From: Fimenecus sp964614605
GTDB lineage: Bacteria > Bacillota > Clostridia > Oscillospirales > Acutalibacteraceae
NCBI GenBank assembly: GCA_964614605.1
Contig: CAZTLU010000037.1
Location: 1-14,821, forward strand
Reading direction: 5' to 3'
Length of the DNA stretch: 14,821 bases
Of this stretch, positions 7,145 to 14,468 are shown piece after piece. Below the pieces are notes generated by a model. It saw only the letters and a list, made by a program, of their open reading frames with translations, was not told the DNA's origin and did not search any database. Within the stretch, counting starts at the first letter, position 1. Each line of letters begins with the position of its first letter. The position numbers and the translations under genes were made by a program.

Positions 7145-7932
7145 AATATCATCGCCTTTTCGTCCCATACGGGCTTTGCCACGCGGATAAAATAATCCTC
7201 TCCCTCGTGTGCACCTGCCATTTCAAGAGCCGAAACGCTTGTCTGGTAGGCAAGCTGGGGCATATTGTTTTCGCGGCTCAAATGCCCGAGGAAAAATCTA
7301 GTAGTACCACTTTGAATGAGTTTTGTAAGAGTTTCTGCGCATACATCATTTGAAAGGTGACCCTTAACGCCTAAAATTCGGCGCTTGAGTATATAGGGAT
7401 AGCCGCCGCATTGAAGCATATTCACATCGTGATTTGACTCAAGCATTACAAGGTCACAGCCTGTAAGTGCGCCCAAAACCTCGTCGGTCATAATTCCCAA
7501 ATCTGTGGCAACTGCGATTTTTCTGCCGTTTGCCATTTCGACGGTATATCCGCAGGGCTCAAGTGTGTCGTGGGAAATGGGAAAAGGTTTTATGTGCATG
7601 CAACCGATGTCTGCACCGTCGGGTGTGATTATAGAACACTCCGCTACATTATCGAGAGCATCAGTTTTAGTGAGTGCCTCGTATGTACCGCCCGTCATAA
7701 AAACGCGGGCTTTATGCTTTTTGGTGAACACTTTGAGTCCTTTTATGTGGTCGCTATGCTCGTGGGTTATGAAAATATTGCGGATGCTGTCACCGTCAAC
7801 ACCGATTCGCCACAAAGCTTCATCCATCTGCTTTGCGGTCATACCCACATCTATTAAAATACTGTCGTCACCGCCTCCGATGTAAATACTGTTACCCGTT
7901 GACGAAGAAAACAGAGGACAGAATTTTGCCAT
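7141..7932 (-). CDS. yycJ: YycJ/WalJ-type metallo-beta-lactamase-fold hydrolase
   Basis: A 263-residue cytoplasmic protein of the metallo-beta-lactamase fold. It opens with FCPLFSSSTGNSIYI, typical of YycJ, and has the metal-binding THEHSDH (56-62), then SHDTLEPCGYTV and a late GHLS motif (FLGHLSRENN). In this family the fold commonly acts as a nuclease, and YycJ has been proposed as a DNA exonuclease; the substrate here is inferred only. ATG at 7932 is set by AGGAGA six bases upstream. It is coupled to rlmH by an ATGA overlap. A terminator-like hairpin lies immediately upstream of its ribosome site, so its own promoter is not obvious. Confidence 0.92.
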   Translation of the reverse strand: MAKFCPLFSSSTGNSIYIGGGDDSILIDVGMTAKQMDEALWRIGVDGDSIRNIFITHEHSDHIKGLKVFTKKHKARVFMTGGTYEALTKTDALDNVAECSIITPDGADIGCMHIKPFPISHDTLEPCGYTVEMANGRKIAVATDLGIMTDEVLGALTGCDLVMLESNHDVNMLQCGGYPYILKRRILGVKGHLSNDVCAETLTKLIQSGTTRFFLGHLSRENNMPQLAYQTSVSALEMAGAHEGEDYFIRVAKPVWDEKAMIL

Positions 7933-7947
7933 TTTATATCTCCTAAC

Positions 7948-7974
7948 AAAAAAGGACGGTGTTTAACCGCCCTT
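7948..7974 (-). terminator. Terminator of murA, immediately before the yycJ ribosome site
   Basis: On the minus strand: a 9-bp stem with one G-T pair (7974-7966 with 7960-7952), loop TAAAC, then T-rich TTTTTT and GTTAGGAGA. The yycJ Shine-Dalgarno begins only a few bases after the T run, so read-through mRNA would carry the hairpin just 5' of the ribosome site. Confidence 0.75.
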
Positions 7975-7979
7975 GCTTT

Positions 7980-9272
7980 TTAGCCTACGCTTAATACGGT
8001 TTTTGTATCATCGGGAACTGTTACAAGCTCGATATCCGCACCAAGACTGCGTAATTTTTCAATAATATTGTCATAACCGCGTTGAATGTGATGAATTTCT
8101 TCAATCTCGGTTGTGCCCTTTGCCACAAGACCTGCAATTACCATTGCCGCGCCTGCGCGAAGGTCATCTGCCTTAACGGGAGCACCGTGAAGACCCGAAA
8201 CACCCTCAACAAAAGCGGATTTTCCGTCAACCTTAATGTTGGCTCCCATACGAAGAAGCTGGTCAATATAACGGAAGCGGTTATCCCACACGCTTTCACT
8301 CACCATACTGTTGCCTCTTGCAATTGAAAGAAGAACAGTAATCTGGGGTTGCATATCTGTGGGAAAGCCCGGGTGAGGCATTGTTTTGATACTGCAATGA
8401 TTAGGACGGCAATCCGAGAAAATTCTTACAGAATCATCATATTCCTCAACAACAACACCGCATTCAATAAGCTTTGCCGAAATTGACTCAAGATGCTTTG
8501 GAATTACATTTTTGATAAGCACATCGCCCTGTGTTGCGGCAGCGGCTACCATATATGTTCCCGCTTCAATCTGGTCGGGGATAATTGTATATTCACAGCC
8601 GTGAAGCTTGTCCACTCCGCGAATTTTAATAACATCAGTACCGGCACCGCGAACATCTGCACCCATAGAATTGAGGAAGTTTGCAAGGTCAACAATGTGG
8701 GGCTCTTTTGCCGCATTTTCAATAACAGTAAGACCCTTTGCCTTGACTGCGGCAAGCATAAGGTTGATAGTAGCACCCACAGACACAACATCAAAATAAA
8801 CTGATGTGCCGAGAAGTGTGTCAGCCTTAACATCTACCATTGCGTTCTCTTCCATTGAAACAGTTGCGCCGATTGCCTCAAAGCCCTTTATGTGCTGGTC
8901 AATGGGACGAACACCGAACTGGCAACCGCCGGGCATTGCAACCTTTGCGTGATTGAATCTGCCCAAAAGAACACCTATAAAGTAATAAGAAGCACGCATA
9001 AGCTTTGATAAATCATGACCCACAACATTTGAGCGGATGTGAGAAGTATCAATCTCTAAAGTACTCTTATTTATCATTTTTATTTCTGCACCCAGAGAAC
9101 GAAGAATTTTAATCATTGCAGTAACATCGCTGATGTTGGGAATGTTTTCAATTCTGCAAACGCCCTCTGCGAGAATGGTCGCCGGAATTATCGCAACGAC
9201 AGCATTTTTGGCGCCGCTGATTTCAACTTCGCCGCAAAGTCTGTTGCCGCCGTTTATTATGATTTTTTCCAA
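7980..9272 (-). CDS. murA: UDP-N-acetylglucosamine 1-carboxyvinyltransferase MurA
   Basis: A 430-residue enzyme that transfers enolpyruvate from phosphoenolpyruvate to UDP-GlcNAc, the first committed step of peptidoglycan synthesis. It shows the two-lobed inside-out barrel family pattern: SGAKNA with K22 and N23 near the start, and the loop PGGCQFGVRPIDQHI with catalytic Cys117, the position equivalent to E. coli Cys115 that fosfomycin alkylates, so target sensitivity is expected. TTG at 9272 is chosen because GGGAGG lies nine bases upstream and MEKIIINGG is the typical MurA start; the frame's 32-residue upstream extension is hydrophobic and lies in the leader. It has its own promoter and terminator. 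Bacillota often carry two MurA paralogues; which one this is cannot be told. Confidence 0.96.
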   Translation of the reverse strand: MEKIIINGGNRLCGEVEISGAKNAVVAIIPATILAEGVCRIENIPNISDVTAMIKILRSLGAEIKMINKSTLEIDTSHIRSNVVGHDLSKLMRASYYFIGVLLGRFNHAKVAMPGGCQFGVRPIDQHIKGFEAIGATVSMEENAMVDVKADTLLGTSVYFDVVSVGATINLMLAAVKAKGLTVIENAAKEPHIVDLANFLNSMGADVRGAGTDVIKIRGVDKLHGCEYTIIPDQIEAGTYMVAAAATQGDVLIKNVIPKHLESISAKLIECGVVVEEYDDSVRIFSDCRPNHCSIKTMPHPGFPTDMQPQITVLLSIARGNSMVSESVWDNRFRYIDQLLRMGANIKVDGKSAFVEGVSGLHGAPVKADDLRAGAAMVIAGLVAKGTTEIEEIHHIQRGYDNIIEKLRSLGADIELVTVPDDTKTVLSVG

Positions 9273-9389
9273 GGACTCTTCCCTCCCAAAAATCAAGTAA
9301 TATAACCAAATATAACAATATATAGTGAAAAAAGCCGTAAAATCGACATTTGAGACACAATTTCGCAAAAATGCTCAAACGCCTTTAAT

Positions 9390-9418
9390 AGTATAACACT
9401 ATTTTCTATAAATTAAAA
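9390..9418 (-). promoter_or_regulatory. Candidate extended -10 promoter of murA
   Basis: Minus strand: TGT followed by TATACT (-10, 9395-9390), with a poor -35 TTTTAA (9418-9413) at 17 bases. Start near 9383 would give a leader of about 110 bases before the TTG at 9272. The leader contains a TTTGAG...CTCAAA inverted repeat near its 5' end. Confidence 0.55.
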
Positions 9419-9488
9419 GGGGTTTTTAAGATTTTTTTAATTTTTGAAAAATTCAGTCATTATCACAAAACAAATGTTTGTAAATTGG

Positions 9489-9517
9489 TTGAATAACGGA
9501 AACATTTATTGTATAAT
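9489..9517 (+). promoter_or_regulatory. Promoter of the epimerase-HAD-rarA-dCMP deaminase-yfbR run
   Basis: -35 TTGAAT (9489-9494), 17-base spacer, -10 TATAAT (9512-9517). Predicted start at about 9523-9525. It is the only strong promoter seen before the five co-directional genes. Confidence 0.8.
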
Positions 9518-9522
9518 ATTTT

Positions 9523-9547
9523 GGGCTCCATCCTTGAGGGTGAGCCC
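9523..9547 (+). promoter_or_regulatory. 5'-terminal mRNA stem-loop in the epimerase leader
   Basis: GGGCTC pairs with GAGCCC (9523-9528 with 9542-9547) and the helix continues with ATCC/GGGT after one bulged C, leaving a TTGA tetraloop. It begins at the predicted transcription start and ends a few bases before the ribosome site AGGAGA. There is no T run, so it is more likely an RNA-stability or translational element than a terminator. Confidence 0.6.
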
Positions 9548-9564
9548 ATAAAGGAGAGATATTA

Positions 9565-10410
9565 ATGTTGTATTATCTTGAAAATGATGTTCTCAAAATT
9601 GAAATTGATACTCACGGTGCGGAGTTATCTTCAATTTACAATAAAAAGGAAAACAAAGAAATGCTCTGGCAGGGCGACCCGAAATATTGGGGCAGAAGAA
9701 GTCCGGTGCTTTTCCCCGTGGTAGGAAAGTACAGAGGTTGCAAAACCACATACAACGGAAAAGAATACACACTCGGTCAGCACGGCTTTGCAAGAGATAG
9801 TGAATTTAAGCTTGTTGAGCAAACCGAAACCCGCCTTGCATTTGAACTGACAAGCAATGAAGGAACGCTTACAAAATATCCGTTTGAATTTCGACTTGTC
9901 TGTTCGTTTGAACTTCAGAACGATAGAATTATTGTGGGCTGGAATGTAGAAAATATTGATAACAAAACAATTTATTTTTCAATAGGAGCCCACCCCGCAT
10001 TTTACTGCAAAAAGGGTGAAACACTGCTCACAATGAACGGCGAAAACATTAAATACAATCTGCTCAACAGTGAGGGTCTTTACACTTCACTCAAATATGA
10101 TGTTAATTCCTCATTCGTTCTTCATGATGAAATTTTTGACAACGACGCACTTGTTATTGAAAATAGCGGTGTTACTGAAGTTTCATTATCGGATAACGAC
10201 AAAAAATATTTGACTGTTAATTTTGACGCTGAAGTCTTCGGCATTTGGGCACCTGCCAAGAAAAACGCACCATTCGTTTGCATTGAGCCTTGGTTTGGCA
10301 GATGTGATGCGGAGGATTTCGAGGGTGACATTACCGAAAGGGAATGGAGTAATTCTCTTGAAATTGGCGAAAAATGGTACAAGGAGTATGAAATAATCAT
10401 CAATGAGTAA
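9565..10410 (+). CDS. Aldose 1-epimerase family protein (LacX-like)
   Basis: A 281-residue cytoplasmic protein of the galactose mutarotase-like beta-sandwich superfamily. Marks in order: N-terminal VLKIEIDTHGAELSSI, RRSPVLFPVVG (45-55), GQHGFARDSEFKL with His73, IGAHPAF with His143, and near the end FGIWAPAKKNAPFVCIEPW, whose Glu sits at the expected base position. These His and Glu positions match those that interconvert sugar anomers, but this LacX/YeaD-type branch has broad or unknown substrates, so galactose should not be assumed. The start has AGGAGA seven bases upstream. It is first in the operon and overlaps the next gene by eight bases; no sugar transport or catabolic gene is nearby. 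Confidence 0.9.
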   Translation: MLYYLENDVLKIEIDTHGAELSSIYNKKENKEMLWQGDPKYWGRRSPVLFPVVGKYRGCKTTYNGKEYTLGQHGFARDSEFKLVEQTETRLAFELTSNEGTLTKYPFEFRLVCSFELQNDRIIVGWNVENIDNKTIYFSIGAHPAFYCKKGETLLTMNGENIKYNLLNSEGLYTSLKYDVNSSFVLHDEIFDNDALVIENSGVTEVSLSDNDKKYLTVNFDAEVFGIWAPAKKNAPFVCIEPWFGRCDAEDFEGDITEREWSNSLEIGEKWYKEYEIIINE

Positions 10411-11047
10411 GTTTAAATATATTTTGTTCGATTTCGACGGCACGATTACTGACTCATCAGAGGGTATTTTCAAAAGCCTTATTTATGCCTTTGAGGCTTA
10501 CGGTCACAAGGCACCGTCAACGGAAGAATTGAGAAAATTCATAGGTCCGCCAATTCATTACAGCTTTACTGAATTCTGCGGCTTTGACGATAAGCATTGC
10601 CTTGAAATGACCGAGAAATACCGCGAGCGTTACAGAGTAAAAGGCTATCTTGAAAATCATTTGTATGACGGCATTATTGAAATGCTTGAAGAATTGAAAA
10701 ATCAGGGCTATATGCTTGCAACAGCATCTTCAAAGCCTATTAAATTTGTCACCGATATATGTGAAAATCTCGGAATAAAAAAATACTTCGACCATATCGG
10801 CGCAACGGCATTTGACAATATTAAAGAGAGTAAGTCAATGGTGGTTGAAACCGCAATGAAGGCTCTCGGCGGGGACACAACAAATACTCTTATGGTGGGT
10901 GATACCCGTTTTGATATTATCGGCGCTCACGAGGTGGGACTTCCTTGCTGTGCGGTGCTTTACGGCTTCGGCACAAAAGAGGATTTTTTGGAAAACAATG
11001 CCGAATACATAATTGAAAAACCAATGGATATATTCAACATTTTATAA
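10403..11047 (+). CDS. HAD-superfamily phosphatase (phosphoglycolate phosphatase/PpaX-like)
   Basis: A 214-residue HAD hydrolase. Motif I FDFDGTITDS gives nucleophile D10 and acid/base D12. An alpha-helical cap follows (about 16-85, with FIGPPIHYSF). Motif II is TASSKP around S109, motif III Lys is in the KESKSM region (about 141-144), and motif IV is MVGDTRFDI with D167 and D171. It should dephosphorylate a small phospho-metabolite through an aspartyl-phosphate; family members act on phosphoglycolate, pyrophosphate or nucleotides, and the substrate is not fixed. ATG lies inside the epimerase gene with an eight-base overlap and a distant AAGGAG, which indicates translational coupling. Confidence 0.92.
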   Translation: MSKFKYILFDFDGTITDSSEGIFKSLIYAFEAYGHKAPSTEELRKFIGPPIHYSFTEFCGFDDKHCLEMTEKYRERYRVKGYLENHLYDGIIEMLEELKNQGYMLATASSKPIKFVTDICENLGIKKYFDHIGATAFDNIKESKSMVVETAMKALGGDTTNTLMVGDTRFDIIGAHEVGLPCCAVLYGFGTKEDFLENNAEYIIEKPMDIFNIL

Positions 11048-11059
11048 GGAGGGGTAAAA

Positions 11060-12325
11060 ATGTCTACTCCCTTGGCGGACAGACTTCGTCCGCAAACCAT
11101 AGACGATATGGTGGGCCAACGCCATTTGCTCGGCGAAAATATGCCCCTTCGCAATATTGTGGAGTCGGGATATTTACCCAACTTAATCTTTTACGGACCC
11201 TCGGGCACAGGCAAAACCACACTTGCCCGAATAATCGCGAAAAATACAAACAGAAAATTGCACCATATCAACGGTACAAATGCAAGCACGGCGGATATCA
11301 AGGCAATCGTCAGCGAGCTTGATACCTTTGCCGCACCAAACGGCATACTTTTGTATCTTGATGAAATTCAGTATTTTAACAAAAAACAACAGCAATCTTT
11401 ACTTGAATACATTGAAAGCGGAAAAATCACGCTGATTGCATCGACTACCGAAAACCCGTATTTCTATATTTACTCTGCGGTACTTTCCCGTTGTACTGTG
11501 TTTGAATTCAAATCAGTTACACCCGAGGATGTTGTCCCCGCGGTAAAAAGAGCGTTTGATTTCTTACAGAGTGAATTTGAAACTCCCTTTAAAATTGAAG
11601 ACGAGGTTTATGAGCATGTTGCGGTTGCCTGTGGCGGTGATGTGAGAAAATCATTGAATTTTGTTGAACTCTGCGTGCTTTCTGCACCCATAATTGACGG
11701 AGAAAGAGTAATCACTCTCGAAAATGCAGGCAGTCTGACAATGAAAAACACCTTCCGATACGACAAATTCGGTGATGAGCATTATGACATTTTGTCAGCA
11801 TATCAAAAAAGTATGCGTGGTAGCGACCCCGACGCCGCACTTCATTATCTTGCAAGATTACTTGAAGCGGGAGATATGGTTTCGGCAATTCGCAGACTTT
11901 TGGTTTGTGCAAGCGAAGATGTGGGGCTTGCTTATCCGCAGATTCTGCCCATAGTTAAGGCGGCTTGCGATATTGCAATGCAGGTAGGAATGCCCGAGGC
12001 GGCAATTCCTCTAGGTGACGCGGTGGTGCTTGTTGCTACAAGTCCCAAATCAGTTACGGGACACGACGGTATTTTCGCCGCCCTTGACGATGTGCGTAAT
12101 GGTAATTACGGCAAAATTCCCCGCCAGCTACAGAATAAGCATTATGACGGTGAAGATGCAGAGGTCAAAGGGCAGAATTACTTGTATCCGCATATGTATC
12201 CTAATCATTGGGTAAAGCAACAGTATTTGCCCGACGCGATTAAAGATAAAAAATACTACGAATACGGCGACAACAAAAACGAACAAATGGCAAAAGAATA
12301 TTGGAAAAGGATTAAGGGTGAATAA
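11060..12325 (+). CDS. rarA: Replication-associated recombination protein A (RarA/MgsA AAA+ ATPase)
   Basis: A 421-residue clamp-loader-like ATPase that acts at stalled replication forks. It opens with PLADRLRPQTIDDMVGQRHLLG, the RarA signature. Walker A is GPSGTGKT (46-53), Walker B is LYLDEI (99-103, D101 and E102), sensor 1 is in IASTTENP (127-133), and the arginine finger is expected at R144 in LSRC. The C-terminal part (about 240-415) matches the RarA oligomerisation domain, with SAYQKSMRGSDPDAALHYLARLLEAGD and a terminal YLYPH...NHWVKQQYLP segment. ATG is preceded by AAGGAGG. It sits 12 bases after the HAD gene and two bases before the dCMP deaminase gene. Confidence 0.96.
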   Translation: MSTPLADRLRPQTIDDMVGQRHLLGENMPLRNIVESGYLPNLIFYGPSGTGKTTLARIIAKNTNRKLHHINGTNASTADIKAIVSELDTFAAPNGILLYLDEIQYFNKKQQQSLLEYIESGKITLIASTTENPYFYIYSAVLSRCTVFEFKSVTPEDVVPAVKRAFDFLQSEFETPFKIEDEVYEHVAVACGGDVRKSLNFVELCVLSAPIIDGERVITLENAGSLTMKNTFRYDKFGDEHYDILSAYQKSMRGSDPDAALHYLARLLEAGDMVSAIRRLLVCASEDVGLAYPQILPIVKAACDIAMQVGMPEAAIPLGDAVVLVATSPKSVTGHDGIFAALDDVRNGNYGKIPRQLQNKHYDGEDAEVKGQNYLYPHMYPNHWVKQQYLPDAIKDKKYYEYGDNKNEQMAKEYWKRIKGE

Positions 12326-12327
12326 TT

Positions 12328-12825
12328 ATGGCTAAAAGAGAAGATTTTATTTCTTGGGATGAATATTTTATGGGTATTGCTTTGCTTTCTTCATACAGAA
12401 GCAAGGACCCCAACACGCAGGTAGGCGCCTGCATTGTTGACAATAACAACAAGATTATGTCAGTAGGTTACAACGGGTTCCCTATCGGCTGTAACGATGA
12501 CGAATTTCCTTGGGACAGAAGCGGTGACGAATACGATACAAAATATCCTTATGTTTGTCACGCCGAGCTCAATGCAATTCTCAACAACGGCGGCAGAAAT
12601 TTAAGCGGATGCAAAATTTATGTAGCACTTTTCCCTTGCAATGAATGTGCAAAGGCGATTATTCAGAGCGGAATTAAAGAGGTAATCTATATTTCTGACA
12701 AGTATAAGGACACCGTGGGCAACCGCGTTTCACGCAGAATGTTTGACGCGGCAGGGGTTAAATACAAGAAAATTACGCTCAGCCGTGATGAGCTGAAAAT
12801 CAGCTTTAAGGAAGAGGATATTTAA
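12328..12825 (+). CDS. comEB: Deoxycytidylate (dCMP) deaminase
   Basis: A 165-residue zinc enzyme that turns dCMP into dUMP, the substrate of thymidylate synthase. The zinc site is CHAE (His78, with catalytic Glu80) and PCNECA (Cys104 and Cys107). SKDPNTQVGACIVD near residues 25-38 and SVGYNGFPIGCND (45-57) are typical of the dCMP deaminase/ComEB family and its allosteric region. The length is about that of the family. Ribosome site AAGGGTGA lies within the end of rarA. Its stop overlaps the next start as TAATG, so it is coupled to the YfbR-like gene. Despite the comEB name, a role in competence is not implied. Confidence 0.94.
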   Translation: MAKREDFISWDEYFMGIALLSSYRSKDPNTQVGACIVDNNNKIMSVGYNGFPIGCNDDEFPWDRSGDEYDTKYPYVCHAELNAILNNGGRNLSGCKIYVALFPCNECAKAIIQSGIKEVIYISDKYKDTVGNRVSRRMFDAAGVKYKKITLSRDELKISFKEEDI

Positions 12826-13412
12826 TGGGTAAAAACGACTTTTTTGCTTTCACATCACGCACCAAATACATAAACCGTTGGGCGTTGATGCGAAACACAA
12901 GATATGAAACCTTAAGCGAGCATTCCGCCGAGGTGGCACAGCTGGCTTACGCTCTCGCGGTAATCGGCAACGAGAGATTGGGTAAAAATTACAACTGTGA
13001 AAGAGCATCGCTTTTGGGACTTTATCACGATACGCCTGAAATTATAACAGGCGATTTGCCTACTCCCGTGAAGTATTACAGCGCAGAAACCAAAGAGGCA
13101 TACAGAGCGGTTGAAAAAAGTGCATCAAAGCAGTTGCTTTCTATGCTCCCCGAGGATTTAGTACCCTCTTATGAGCCGCTTTTCAAGAAGAAAAGTGAGG
13201 ATAAAGAGCTTTGGAAATTGGTTAAAGCAGCCGATAAAATCAGCGGATATTTAAAGTGCATTGAAGAGAGAAAAGCGGGTAACGGCGAATTCTGCGAGGC
13301 AGAAAAAACTCTGCTCAAATCAATGGATAAGCTTGATTGCGAAGAGCTTAAATTTTTCACAGAAGAATTCTTGCCCTCATTTGAGAAAACCCTTGACCAG
13401 ATGAAGAAATAA
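12825..13412 (+). CDS. yfbR: HD-domain 5'-deoxynucleotidase (YfbR-like)
   Basis: A 195-residue HD-domain phosphohydrolase that removes the phosphate from deoxyribonucleoside 5'-monophosphates. It keeps the YfbR pattern at the same numbering as E. coli: R18-W19 (INRWALMRN), H33 (SEHSAEVAQ), H68-D69 (LYHDTPE), E72, D77 in TGDLPTPVKYY, and D136 in KAADKISG. Overlap by one base with the dCMP deaminase gene and tight spacing after rarA suggest a shared job in keeping deoxynucleotide pools balanced. No convincing terminator follows; the stop is two bases before the hairpin array. Confidence 0.93.
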   Translation: MGKNDFFAFTSRTKYINRWALMRNTRYETLSEHSAEVAQLAYALAVIGNERLGKNYNCERASLLGLYHDTPEIITGDLPTPVKYYSAETKEAYRAVEKSASKQLLSMLPEDLVPSYEPLFKKKSEDKELWKLVKAADKISGYLKCIEERKAGNGEFCEAEKTLLKSMDKLDCEELKFFTEEFLPSFEKTLDQMKK

Positions 13413-13413
13413 G

Positions 13414-13609
13414 TGCAAAATCTTTGATTTTGCATCGATATAAATCCTTTGTAGGATTTTCGATATACGCTAACGCGTTCGATATGTGTCACACACTCGA
13501 TATGTTCACTTCGTGAACGAGGATTTTTATCATATCGAGTTTGAGCGTTAGCGAAAACATATCGATTTTGTAAAACAAAAATATCGAGCAATCGAAGATT
13601 GCATATCGA
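13414..13609. repeat. Nested hairpin array with mirrored CGATAT/ATATCG linkers
   Basis: Four CGATAT linkers lie on the left (13436, 13461, 13480, 13498) and four ATATCG linkers on the right (13532, 13559, 13581, 13603). Between successive linkers sits a separate hairpin with a 3-5 base loop: AAATCCT/AGGATTT, ACGC/GCGT, GTGT/ACAC, GTTCAC/GTGAAC at the centre, an imperfect one around GCGTTAGCG, TTTTGT/ACAAAA and GCAATC/GATTGC. A 9-bp stem (TGCAAAATC/GATTTTGCA, 13414-13434) precedes the first linker. Linkers pair outside-in: 13435-13441 with 13603-13609, 13460-13466 with 13581-13587, 13479-13486 with 13558-13565, 13496-13504 with 13531-13539. No ORF explains it. Confidence 0.85.
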
Positions 13610-13635
13610 CAAAAATCGTGTGGAGGTGTGGGTTT

Positions 13636-14337
13636 ATGAGAAACTTTGTAGGCTACGCAGAAAATGAAAAATTCAAGGTCGGTTGCACGGGACAGACCAC
13701 TTATGTCTATGACAAAGACGGTAACGAGCTTGCAAGATTTAAAAAAGATATTTTGTATGGATATATGCCAATGTTCAGACCGAATTCAAACATTTTGGTT
13801 GTGAAATCAACTGAAGGCAGATTAGCTATATATAATCTTGATACCTTATCTCTTGTCAAAAAAGTTCGTTCAGTTCCAACTGCAGTTGGATATGCTCAAG
13901 ACGAAAATATGTGCTTTTCAAAAGACGGAAAACTATTTTACAATATTGAAATGCATATCGATTGTTACACACGTTTATCTATTTATAATGCAGACACCTT
14001 TGAACCAATAAAAAGACTTTTTGAAGAGACTGAAGATGAGCAAATTCTTGACCACATCGAATGCGACAAAGAAAATGGTAACATTTATATACTTGGTTTT
14101 ATACGTGGAAACGATAGAGAATTCCACAAGTATTTTGTTGCACAATTAGAAAACGATATTCTAATAAACAAGACCTACATTTCCGAAAGTGAATACGATT
14201 TTCTTTTCGGCTACAAACGTCTTGAGTGCGAAGGATTTACACGGAAATCAAAAGAATGGTCTTCATTAAAATATGATGGTTGTGACCTTACCGATATTGA
14301 AATGAAAAATTTCCGTTTAGCAGATTATATCAAATAA
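13636..14337 (+). CDS. Orphan protein with beta-propeller-like repeats
   Basis: A 233-residue protein I do not recognise; no signal peptide or membrane helix. It contains repeated blade-like segments of the type YVYDKDGNELARF (23-35), LAIYNLDTLSLVKKV (63-77) and LSIYNADTFEPIKRL (114-128), with FSKDGKLFYNI (94-104) resembling the D-G turn of YVTN/WD40-type strands. About three to four units fit, fewer than a closed seven-blade propeller. The last 60 residues are acidic and lack the pattern. ATG at 13636 is chosen for GGAGG nine bases upstream; a GTG at 13618 would add six residues. Codons look more AT-rich than in the preceding operon, and the gene is enclosed by the hairpin array and an inverted-repeat element, which suggests an acquired accessory gene. 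Confidence 0.8.
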   Translation: MRNFVGYAENEKFKVGCTGQTTYVYDKDGNELARFKKDILYGYMPMFRPNSNILVVKSTEGRLAIYNLDTLSLVKKVRSVPTAVGYAQDENMCFSKDGKLFYNIEMHIDCYTRLSIYNADTFEPIKRLFEETEDEQILDHIECDKENGNIYILGFIRGNDREFHKYFVAQLENDILINKTYISESEYDFLFGYKRLECEGFTRKSKEWSSLKYDGCDLTDIEMKNFRLADYIK

Positions 14338-14361
14338 AAGCAAAATTTAAAATGCAAAATG

Positions 14362-14408
14362 CACAACCCCCTGACAAAACGCGTTGTCGGGGGTTGTGTT
14401 GTTTTTTT
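14362..14408 (+). terminator. Strong intrinsic terminator of the orphan propeller-like gene
   Basis: CACAACCCCC (14362-14371) and GACAA (14373-14377) pair with TTGTC and GGGGGTTGTG (14384-14398), leaving one bulged T and an AACGCG loop. TTGTTTTTTT follows. The 15-bp stem ending in a T run is a textbook intrinsic terminator. Confidence 0.93.
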
Positions 14409-14468
14409 AGTGTAATAATAAATTTGAATTTGTCGGGGTCTTTAATTTTTTATTCTATCAAACACACC

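Noticed and set aside
7145..7168. Eight-residue extension of RlmH
   Set aside because: It overlaps the yycJ coding end; the ATGA junction gives the standard family length.
9273..9368. 32-residue N-terminal extension of MurA
   Set aside because: The hydrophobic stretch is untypical of MurA; GGGAGG and the usual MEKIIINGG start place the first codon at the TTG at 9272.
13414..13434. TGCAAAATC/GATTTTGCA as the yfbR terminator
   Set aside because: A 9-bp AT-rich stem without a following T run; better read as the outer unit of the array.
13414..13609. CRISPR array
   Set aside because: Repeats are only 6-9 bases, flip orientation at the centre, and spacers are themselves hairpins of unequal length; no cas genes nearby.
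13169..13612. 147-residue minus-strand frame over the end of yfbR and the hairpin array
   Set aside because: Its codons are the complement of yfbR and of palindromic repeat; no ribosome site or family resemblance.
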